Part shown: positions 1 through 5,442 of the stretch, piece after piece | Layout: each line of letters starts with the position of its first letter | Numbering within the stretch: the stretch's first letter is position 1 | Source: Desulfobulbaceae bacterium | GTDB lineage: Bacteria; Desulfobacterota; Desulfobulbia; Desulfobulbales; Desulfocapsaceae | Direction of reading: 5' to 3' | Length of the DNA stretch: 7,018 nucleotides | Assembly: GCA_024643445.1 (NCBI GenBank) | Contig: JAHEMX010000196.1 | Location: 1 to 7,018 of the forward strand | Made by a program: the position numbers and the translations under genes | The notes under the pieces: generated by a model | Database searches by the model: none | The model's input: only the letters and a program-made list of their open reading frames with translations | What the model was told of the DNA's origin: nothing

Positions 1-475
1 TGAACTGGGCACGGTCGCCGGCGTGGAGGATGAAGTGGTGGTTGCCGAAGGTAAAGAAACCCTCTGCAGCGCCGCCCAGGCCCGCGACTATGTTGAAAGA
101 AGCAGGATAGATATCTTTGCTCCCGCGATAGGAACGGCACACGGCTTGTACAAGACGGCTAACCCGTTTGTCGATTTTGACCGGCTCGATGAGATCAACC
201 GGATATTGAACGGAAACGGTGTGAGGATGCCGCTCGTGGTGCATGGCGGCACCGGACTTGCCCCGGATGTGGTGAGAAGGCTCGTTTCGCTTGGCGGTGC
301 AAAGTTCAATGTATCAACGGATCTCAAGCATACCTGGATCAACGCCGTATCCTCATTTCTCGCGGAGAACAAGGGGAAATACGATACCGGCAAGCTTGAT
401 GTCGCCGCCAAAGATGCCATCCGTGAAAAAATAAAAAGCTGGATAACCCTGCTGGGCAGCGATGGCAAGGCTTGA
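1..475 (+). CDS. Class II ketose-bisphosphate aldolase, C-terminal part (5' end outside window)
   Basis: This is the C-terminal 157 residues of a metal-dependent class II aldolase of the fructose-/tagatose-bisphosphate aldolase family, which reversibly cleaves a ketose bisphosphate to dihydroxyacetone phosphate and an aldehyde in the cytoplasm. The frame is open to the left edge (first full codon at base 2), so an internal GTG at 23 is not taken as the start. Visible family motifs, numbered from the first full codon, are GTAHGLYK (His47, a zinc ligand in the family), VVHGGTGL (His81, another zinc ligand and a phosphate-binding loop) and KFNVSTDL (about 101-108, the DHAP-phosphate motif). Members are usually about 280-300 residues, so roughly 130 are missing at the left. 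The TGA stop is at 473-475. Fructose- versus tagatose- or other ketose-bisphosphate specificity cannot be decided from this half. It precedes the putative sugar operon on the same strand but is separated from it by 386 bases, so co-transcription is uncertain. Confidence 0.9.
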   Translation, partial: ELGTVAGVEDEVVVAEGKETLCSAAQARDYVERSRIDIFAPAIGTAHGLYKTANPFVDFDRLDEINRILNGNGVRMPLVVHGGTGLAPDVVRRLVSLGGAKFNVSTDLKHTWINAVSSFLAENKGKYDTGKLDVAAKDAIREKIKSWITLLGSDGKA

Positions 476-548
476 GAAATAACATCGTCTCTGACCTCCA
501 GACCTGAAAGAGTGATGGGCAGGATGCAGAACAGCGGGCAGTTGTCTA

Positions 549-562
549 CCGGTAATTACCGG
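549..562. promoter_or_regulatory. Perfect 14-bp palindrome CCGGTAATTACCGG
   Basis: The 14 bases read identically on both strands with no spacer. This length of exact symmetry suits a dimeric transcription-factor site. It lies about 300 bases upstream of the transaldolase-like gene and 75 bases after the aldolase stop. The inner GGTAA/TTACC arms resemble the GTAA/TTAC arms of the palindrome at 818-827, so both could be seen by one regulator. No regulator gene is in the window, so assignment is open. Confidence 0.35.
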
Positions 563-656
563 AAACCTGGTTTCTTATTATGAACCTTCGTTTGAGACAA
601 TCGCCTGCCGTTCCGCTAAAGAAGAATATTGCGATTACAAATACCAGAAGGTGACT

Positions 657-675
657 TGAATAATGAGATTATTCA
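657..675. promoter_or_regulatory. Inverted repeat TGAATAAT-GAG-ATTATTCA
   Basis: Two perfect 8-base arms (657-664 and 668-675) surround a 3-base spacer, about 190 bases upstream of the transaldolase-like start. The arms are AT-rich, so the repeat is more plausible as a DNA operator than as an RNA terminator, and no T run follows it. The recognising protein is unknown. Confidence 0.35.
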
Positions 676-817
676 GGCGAGATCAAGACATGCAAGAAAT
701 TTTGTTGCCAGGCGCACGTAACGAATTGATGCGGGGTGCATCGAGCTTCTGTTTTGCGACCAAAATATCATGCATAATAAAGAAATCGGGAGAGTAGGCT
801 ATTATTCGAGGTGTCCT

Positions 818-827
818 GTAACGTTAC
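818..827. promoter_or_regulatory. Palindrome GTAACGTTAC near the operon start, possible operator
   Basis: This is a 10-base perfect palindrome with a central CG, ending 34 bases before the ATG at 862. LacI-family sugar repressors typically bind palindromes with a central CG, and the placement between a possible promoter and the ribosome site would suit repression. Ten bases is short, so chance is a real alternative. No repressor gene is visible in the window. Confidence 0.35.
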
Positions 828-850
828 CGATGCTTACCCAATCATCAACC

Positions 851-855
851 GGAGG
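851..855 (+). promoter_or_regulatory. Strong Shine-Dalgarno GGAGG fixing the start of the transaldolase-like gene
   Basis: GGAGG lies 6 bases before the ATG at 862, the best ribosome-binding site in the window. It sets the start of the first gene of the five-gene run and agrees with this gene being the leading cistron. Confidence 0.8.
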
Positions 856-861
856 TAGATC

Positions 862-2046
862 ATGAAGCCAAGCGTTATTGAAAGGTTGTGGATGGTGGAG
901 AAACAAGCCGAAATCTGGTGGGACTCCTCTCCTCTCGTTTTCGAAACATGGCGAAAAAAAATGATTGAACAAGCTGAAAACAGGAAAGAAATGACTGCCT
1001 GGATCAATCGCCTTTTCAGTGAGGAAAATAGCCCGGAAGAAAACCTGTTTCGCGGAGTTACCACCAATCCGCCGCTCTCCTATGCGGCCATTCAGGACAA
1101 CCCCGGCTACTGGCGTGACTGGATTAAAAAGAAACGCAGGGATGGCGGTCCCGTTACAACAGAAGCAATGTTCTGGGAAGTATACAAGGAAATTGTCCGG
1201 CGCGGCGCCGAGGTATACCGCCGCATGTATGAGCAGAGCAGCGGCAGGGCCGGATATATCTCCGGACAAACAGATCCGCGCTCATTATTTGATACCGACG
1301 CGATGGTCTCGCAGGGTGCAGAACTTGCCGCACTGGCGCCCAATGTTATGGTGAAGGTGCCGGGTACCAAAGAAGGCTATGAGGCTATCCGGATTCTTTC
1401 CGCCAAGGGTATATCAACCAACAATACCCTGTCCATGATCGTGCCGCAGTTTAAAGCCTGCATGGACAGTGTCGCCGCCGGTGTAAGGGAAGCAAAAGAC
1501 AAGGGGGTCGATCTGAGTAGTTTCCGTTCTGTCATAACCGCCATGAGTGCCCGCTATGGCTCTCTTGGAGATCTTCAGAAAGAGGCTGACGAGCTCGGTA
1601 TTGTTTTGACAGAACCCGATATTCGCTGGGCTGAAATTGCCATTTTCAAAAAAGCATGCCGCATGGTCGCTGAACATCCTGAGTATGACGGGAAAATGCT
1701 TCTCTGTTCAATGCGGCTAAGCCCGGTAATCGACGGAGAAATCAGGTCCTGGCATATAGAAAAATCGGCTGGTGAAAATATTGTCTATACCTGTCCGCCA
1801 TCCTATATCAGCGACCTCCTGATTAAAGCACCGCATCTTGAGTTTTCAGACGCCAAAGAAGAGAATGTGCCAGCCGAGGTTCTCGATAAATTACTGAAAA
1901 TACCCTATTTCAACAAAGGTTTCCGCGAAGATGGCTACCGTGCCGAAGAGTTCAATACCCATCCGGCTATCCTGGAAACGGGTCGACAATTTGCTGCCGT
2001 TACCGAGAAAATGGTGGACTTTGTCAAAGAAACCCTCGATAACTGA
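862..2046 (+). CDS. Transaldolase-family protein with a fructose-6-phosphate-aldolase-like Gln in the active site
   Basis: This is a 394-residue class I (Schiff-base) aldolase of the transaldolase family, acting on sugar phosphates in the cytoplasm. In order, it shows an IWWDSSP segment (Asp21, matching the N-terminal catalytic Asp of transaldolases), GVTTNPPL (65-72, the family signature), YISGQTDPR (132-140), NVMVKVPGTKEG (161-172) with the Schiff-base Lys165, ISTNNTLS (184-191) with the conserved Thr189, and ITAMSAR (225-231) with a likely phosphate-binding Arg231. Aligned by eye, the acid-base Glu of transaldolase (Glu96 in E. coli TalB) is Gln136 here, as in fructose-6-phosphate aldolase (Gln59). 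The TalB Phe178 / FSA Tyr131 position is Met228. The protein is longer than TalB (about 317) and much longer than FSA (220), with an N-terminal helical extension and a long C-terminal part of unknown role. The start at 862 follows a strong GGAGG. The true reaction, aldol cleavage or dihydroxyacetone transfer, is not settled. The family is certain and the substrate unknown. Confidence 0.88.
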   Translation: MKPSVIERLWMVEKQAEIWWDSSPLVFETWRKKMIEQAENRKEMTAWINRLFSEENSPEENLFRGVTTNPPLSYAAIQDNPGYWRDWIKKKRRDGGPVTTEAMFWEVYKEIVRRGAEVYRRMYEQSSGRAGYISGQTDPRSLFDTDAMVSQGAELAALAPNVMVKVPGTKEGYEAIRILSAKGISTNNTLSMIVPQFKACMDSVAAGVREAKDKGVDLSSFRSVITAMSARYGSLGDLQKEADELGIVLTEPDIRWAEIAIFKKACRMVAEHPEYDGKMLLCSMRLSPVIDGEIRSWHIEKSAGENIVYTCPPSYISDLLIKAPHLEFSDAKEENVPAEVLDKLLKIPYFNKGFREDGYRAEEFNTHPAILETGRQFAAVTEKMVDFVKETLDN

Positions 2047-2050
2047 AGAG

Positions 2051-2066
2051 ATTTGAAAATTTGAAA
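2051..2066. repeat. Tandem 8-base repeat ATTTGAAA x2
   Basis: Two exact adjacent copies of ATTTGAAA lie just after the transaldolase-like stop codon. They fall in the 74-base gap before the dehydrogenase gene. The repeat could be a regulator site or simple slippage, and nothing in the sequence decides between these. Confidence 0.5.
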
Positions 2067-2081
2067 TCCGTGCGTTAGGTA

Positions 2082-2102
2082 TAGAGCATTTACCATGCTT
2101 TA
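2082..2102 (+). other. RNA hairpin just upstream of the dehydrogenase ribosome site
   Basis: TAGAGCAT (2082-2089) pairs with ATGCTTTA (2095-2102) over eight base pairs, one of them G-U, around the loop TTACC. An A run and the Shine-Dalgarno AAGGA (2108-2112) follow, 8 bases before the ATG at 2121. With no T run after it on the + strand it is not a standard terminator. A role in RNA processing, stability or translation of the next gene is inference. Confidence 0.4.
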
Positions 2103-2120
2103 AAAAAAAGGAATCGGACC

Positions 2121-3110
2121 ATGAATATTTTACTACCACAACCCGTTGAGGTTGAGGCCATCGCCCTCCTTGAGCAGGCTGGACATGCCATAGTTACGGC
2201 CCCCGACCCCAAGCCTCAAACCGTTCTGCCCCTGATGAAAAATGCCCACGCGGTTATTCTCAGGACCGGCATCAGCATGAGTCGTGAATTGATCGAAGCA
2301 GCCGAAGATCTTTTGGTAATAGCCAGGACCGGTGGAGGATTCGACAACGTCGATGTACAGGCGGCAACCGACAGCGGTGTTATTGTTACCTCAAACCTCG
2401 GTGTAAACAGTATCAGTGTCTGCGAGCATGTGCTTGCCATGATGCTTTCCCTGGCAAAGAAACTTCCCGTCCTTGACAAAGCGGTGCGGGACGGTGATTT
2501 CTCGATTCGATACCAGAACCTCTCCCGGGATCTGCATGGCAAAACGCTGGGCCTGCTCGGCTTCGGCCGAATCGGTTTCCTGGTAGCAACCGCCTGTAAA
2601 ACGATATTCAACATGAAGGTCCTCGCCTGCGATCCGTTTTTACCCGACGATATCAAAGCCACCTACAAGGAGTTGGCAAGCTTTGTTGACAAGGAACAAC
2701 TCTGCCGTCAGGCGGATGTCATATCCATTCATGTCCCGCTCACGGACGAAACCAGGCACGCCCTTTCCGCCAGGGAATTCGGGTGGATGAAAAAGGAGAC
2801 GATTGTCATCAATACCTCTCGCGGACCGGTAATAGATGAAGAGGCCCTTGTTGCTGCTCTGCACAACGCGCAGATAGGGGGCGCGGGACTCGATGTCTTC
2901 GAGAAGGAGCCCGTTCCGGCCGATAATCCGCTCTTAAAACAGACCAATGTCATCATGACACCGCACTCTGCGGCCCTTACCAATGAGTGTGTCATCAGGA
3001 TGGCAACGGATGCGGCTGAGCGCGTACTGGAAGTGTTTGCCGGCAAAGTCCCGCTCAATGTTGCCAACCCTGCCGTGCTGCAGGCTGACCGCTGGCAGCA
3101 TCTCGTCTAG
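2121..3110 (+). CDS. D-isomer-specific 2-hydroxyacid dehydrogenase (NAD-dependent)
   Basis: This 329-residue cytoplasmic oxidoreductase interconverts a D-2-hydroxyacid and its 2-oxoacid. The split catalytic domain surrounds a Rossmann domain with GFGRIG (147-152, the GxGxxG dinucleotide loop) and Asp171 (in ACDPF) at the end of the second strand, which favours NAD over NADP. The catalytic triad of the family is present: Arg234 in NTSRGP, Glu263 in FEKEP and His282 in TPHSA. The length matches short-form enzymes such as hydroxypyruvate/glyoxylate reductases. It lacks the C-terminal regulatory (ACT) domain of E. coli-type SerA, so a catabolic role is likelier than serine synthesis, although phosphoglycerate-dehydrogenase-like is how it would score by similarity. 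AAGGA at 2108-2112 supports the ATG at 2121. Next to a LarA-like racemase and a 2-oxoacid-lyase-type protein, it probably oxidises or reduces the hydroxyacid/oxoacid intermediate of this pathway. The exact substrate is unknown. Confidence 0.9.
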   Translation: MNILLPQPVEVEAIALLEQAGHAIVTAPDPKPQTVLPLMKNAHAVILRTGISMSRELIEAAEDLLVIARTGGGFDNVDVQAATDSGVIVTSNLGVNSISVCEHVLAMMLSLAKKLPVLDKAVRDGDFSIRYQNLSRDLHGKTLGLLGFGRIGFLVATACKTIFNMKVLACDPFLPDDIKATYKELASFVDKEQLCRQADVISIHVPLTDETRHALSAREFGWMKKETIVINTSRGPVIDEEALVAALHNAQIGGAGLDVFEKEPVPADNPLLKQTNVIMTPHSAALTNECVIRMATDAAERVLEVFAGKVPLNVANPAVLQADRWQHLV

Positions 3111-3152
3111 TTTTTTATATCCGTAACCTCATCTGATTGCAGGGAGATACTC

Positions 3153-4046
3153 ATGGCCACCATTCTCAAAGGGGTTTATGCCCCGATAGGAACCCCGTTT
3201 GTTAACGAGGAAGTTGCATACGACCAGCTCGAGAGCAACGTAAAAAAATATGCCCGTTCCAAACTTACCGGCTATCTCGCGATCGGTAGCAACGGTGAAT
3301 GCGTCCACCTGTCGGAGAAGGAAAAACTGAAGGCGCTCGAGATCATCGTCGCCAACAAGGCCGACCACCAGAAGGTCATGGCGGGATCCAGCGTCGAGTC
3401 GACCAGGCTGACCATCGAACTTTGCAAGAAGGTCGCCGCTATCGGCGCTGATTTTGCCTCCATCCTGACGCCTTCCTACTTCAAGGGCAAACTCAACGAC
3501 GCGGCCATGAGCAAATATTTCCTGGATGTTGCCGACGGCTCCCCGATTCCCGTTGTCGGTTACAATGCCCCCGGATTTACCGGTGTCACCATTTCCGTTG
3601 GTGTATTAAAAGCGATGGCGGCCCATGAAAACATCGTCGGCGTTAAAGACACCTCGCCCGGCATGATCGGCAGCTATCTCAGGGCCACGCTTCATCTTGA
3701 TTTTGATGTGCTCTCCGGTACCGCCAACACCCTTTTCCCGGCCATGATGATGGGCGCAACCGGCGGCATCGTCTCTCTTGCCAACGCCTACCCTGATGTC
3801 TGTGTAGCGCTGTATGAAAAATGTATCGCTGGCGATATCAAGGGAGCCCAGGATCTGCACCTGCTTCTTGGCCAGTTAAACGGCGCCTGTTCCGGCAGTT
3901 ACGGCGTGGCAGGCGTCAAGTATGCATCCGAGGTCGCCGGTTTTTACGGCGGCGACCCGCGCCTGCCGCTCCTGCCGCTGAAAGAGAGCGATAAACAAGC
4001 AATAAGGGACGGCATTGCGGGTGTCGATCTGAGCGCATACCGCTAG
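3153..4046 (+). CDS. Dihydrodipicolinate synthase / N-acetylneuraminate lyase family aldolase, probably not DapA
   Basis: This 297-residue class I lyase has a TIM-barrel fold. The family typically condenses or cleaves pyruvate with an aldehyde through a lysine Schiff base. Key residues are GSNGE (45-49, the carboxylate-binding GxxGE loop), Tyr137 in VVGYNAP (the catalytic tyrosine of the YNxP motif) and Lys165 in IVGVKDTS (the Schiff-base lysine). E. coli DapA has Arg138 in YNVPSRTG to bind the aspartate-semialdehyde carboxylate. Here the segment reads YNAPGFTG, with Phe142 at that place, so lysine biosynthesis is unlikely. A 4-hydroxy-2-oxoacid or 2-keto-3-deoxy-sugar-acid aldolase is more plausible. 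The length is typical of the family. GGGAG-type spacing is good: AGGGAG at 3141-3146 lies 6 bases before the ATG. It follows the dehydrogenase by 42 bases and precedes the FGGY kinase by 58, so it probably cleaves the 2-oxoacid formed by the neighbouring dehydrogenase. That link is inferred. Confidence 0.88.
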   Translation: MATILKGVYAPIGTPFVNEEVAYDQLESNVKKYARSKLTGYLAIGSNGECVHLSEKEKLKALEIIVANKADHQKVMAGSSVESTRLTIELCKKVAAIGADFASILTPSYFKGKLNDAAMSKYFLDVADGSPIPVVGYNAPGFTGVTISVGVLKAMAAHENIVGVKDTSPGMIGSYLRATLHLDFDVLSGTANTLFPAMMMGATGGIVSLANAYPDVCVALYEKCIAGDIKGAQDLHLLLGQLNGACSGSYGVAGVKYASEVAGFYGGDPRLPLLPLKESDKQAIRDGIAGVDLSAYR

Positions 4047-4104
4047 AGAGAAGGCGAAAACCATAACAGGAACCCCGCAGCAGGTCATTCAACCCGGAAA
4101 AACC

Positions 4105-5427
4105 ATGGATTCTATTCTCGCTCTCGATATCGGCACGCAATCGGTACGAGCCGGCATTGTCGACAGGGATCTGAACATCCTCGAGCGCAGGCAGGTGCCG
4201 GTAGCCATGCAGGTCCTGCATACCAATCATGTGGAGATGCAGGCCGAAGACATCTGGTCTGCCCTGATCAAGGCGTGCGGCGCTCTTACCCTGAAAGAGA
4301 GGATTGGGGCGGTGGTGTTATCCACGCTCTGCCCCTCCCTGCTGCCCCTGGATCAAAACGGCCAGGCGCTGCATCCGATTATCCTTCATCTCGACCGGCG
4401 CAGCGGCAAACAGGCCCAATGGGCGCTCGATCGCGTTGGTGAAGATAGGTTTCTCAACATTTCCGGCAATCTTCCGGTGCCCGGCGGAATCAGCCTCACC
4501 TCCCTGTTGTGGATCAAGGAGCACTTCCCCGGCATCTATAACCGCAGTGGCGTCTGCTTTGGGCACGCGACAACCTTTGTCCTGAAGCGACTGACCGGAC
4601 AATTCCTCATCGATCCCTCCAATGCCTCCTTTACCGGCCTTTACGATACGGTTGGCTATTCGGATTGGGATTCCCGTTTGTGTGATCCGCTCGGTATTGA
4701 CCCGGCCAAACTTCCGGCCGTGCAGAACTCCAACAGTGTCGCCGGAGAACTGCTCGGTGATGCGGCCCTGGCGCTCGGCTTGAAACCGGGCCTGCCGGTT
4801 GTAACCGGGGCGAATGACACGACCTGTGCCACGGTTGGCGCCGGGGTGACAAAGAGCGGTGATCTGCTGAACACCTCGGGTACCGTCGATATACTCGTTC
4901 TCTGCCTGGAAAAGCCGCTCGTATCGCGCGAACATCTGCTGCGCACCCACGCCTATCCCGGCAAATGGCTGGCCATGCGAACCGTCGGGGCCGGCGGCGG
5001 ATCACTGGAATGGTACCGTAAAAATTTCTGCCGGGACCTCAGCAAGGAAGATTTCTATTCAGATTACCTGAACGATCTGCTGGAAAACGGGCCCCGGCCG
5101 TCGGCTTCCTTTCTTCCCTTCCTCAGCGGCAACAGGCACCAGGTCGGACACCGCACCGCCTCCTTTGAAGGACTGACCCTGAACACGACGCGTGAAGAAA
5201 TGCTTTTGGCACTGCTGCACGGCATCGTTTCATTCCAGTTTGAGGCACTTGACAGGTGGGAAAAGGACGTTAAACTCAGCACCACCATTCACCATGTCGG
5301 TGGCGGTGCCAAGTCCGGCTACACCGCTTTCAAGCAGAAGATGCTGACGAACTACAAACTGGTCATGCAGGGCGAAACGACGCTGACCGGTGCGGCAAAG
5401 CTGGCACTTGAAACACTCGGTATATAG
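4105..5427 (+). CDS. FGGY-family carbohydrate kinase (xylulokinase-like)
   Basis: This ATP-dependent sugar kinase has 440 residues and two actin-like domains. LALDIGTQSVRAG (5-17) is the N-terminal phosphate-binding loop. HLDRRS (95-100) corresponds to the sugar-contacting WxDxR segment. GANDTT (235-240) carries the likely catalytic base Asp238. LNTSGTVD (255-262) is the second phosphate motif, and VGGGAKS (398-404) is the adenosine-binding signature. It ends normally (TGAAKLALETLG), so it is complete, yet at 440 residues it is shorter than the usual 480-520. The start at 4105 puts the DIGT loop at the normal distance from the N-terminus. CGGAA six or so bases upstream is a modest ribosome site. 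Within FGGY kinases the substrate (xylulose, ribulose, gluconate, erythrulose or other) cannot be read by eye, and the Trp-to-His change in the WxDxR-like segment suggests a non-standard sugar. It probably phosphorylates the incoming sugar or ketose intermediate of this operon. Confidence 0.9.
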   Translation: MDSILALDIGTQSVRAGIVDRDLNILERRQVPVAMQVLHTNHVEMQAEDIWSALIKACGALTLKERIGAVVLSTLCPSLLPLDQNGQALHPIILHLDRRSGKQAQWALDRVGEDRFLNISGNLPVPGGISLTSLLWIKEHFPGIYNRSGVCFGHATTFVLKRLTGQFLIDPSNASFTGLYDTVGYSDWDSRLCDPLGIDPAKLPAVQNSNSVAGELLGDAALALGLKPGLPVVTGANDTTCATVGAGVTKSGDLLNTSGTVDILVLCLEKPLVSREHLLRTHAYPGKWLAMRTVGAGGGSLEWYRKNFCRDLSKEDFYSDYLNDLLENGPRPSASFLPFLSGNRHQVGHRTASFEGLTLNTTREEMLLALLHGIVSFQFEALDRWEKDVKLSTTIHHVGGGAKSGYTAFKQKMLTNYKLVMQGETTLTGAAKLALETLGI

Positions 5428-5442
5428 GGAGAATAACCTCGC

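Larger units (their letters stand above)
476..861. other. 386-base intergenic region with inverted repeats; probable promoter/operator region
   Basis: No convincing gene lies here on either strand. The region is more AT-rich than its neighbours and holds three inverted repeats (549-562, 657-675, 818-827), listed separately, plus a weaker one (GATGC at 728-732 and GCATC at 738-742). I see no GC hairpin followed by a T run after the aldolase gene, so a standard intrinsic terminator is not evident. No clear sigma-70 pair is present: CATAAT at 773-778 is a possible -10, but its -35 partner at the right distance is poor. A sigma-54 match with correct GG-N10-GC spacing was not found. Because five tightly packed genes follow, this is the most likely place for their promoter. 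That is inference from layout. Confidence 0.6.

Noticed and set aside
515..583. A 22-codon open frame (ATG at 515) that could be a leader peptide
   Set aside because: It has a poor ribosome site, no runs of a regulatory amino acid and no attenuator hairpins downstream.
690..711. Minus-strand TGGCAA...TTGCAT resembling a sigma-54 promoter
   Set aside because: The GG to GC spacing is 14 bases rather than 10, and it points away from the operon.
663..797. A 44-codon open frame starting MRLFRRDQDM, with AGAAGG about 11 bases upstream
   Set aside because: It matches no family I recognise, lies in AT-richer sequence, overlaps the inverted repeat at its start and could arise by chance. Conservation in related genomes would be needed to accept it.
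2121..3110. Annotation of the dehydrogenase as SerA, phosphoglycerate dehydrogenase of serine synthesis
   Set aside because: It lacks a C-terminal regulatory domain and sits in a catabolic cluster; only the broader family can be supported.
3111..3120. T run directly after the dehydrogenase stop, suggesting a terminator
   Set aside because: Only a weak 4-pair stem lies upstream, too far from the T run, and the next gene follows after 42 bases.
4063..4104. In-frame extension of the FGGY kinase from an ATA codon preceded by GAGAGAAGG
   Set aside because: ATA is a very rare start, and the ATG at 4105 places the DIGT loop at the normal N-terminal distance.
4318..4950. Minus-strand open frame (210 codons) opposite the FGGY kinase
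   Set aside because: It is a shadow of a gene with clear kinase motifs, and its own translation shows no family pattern.
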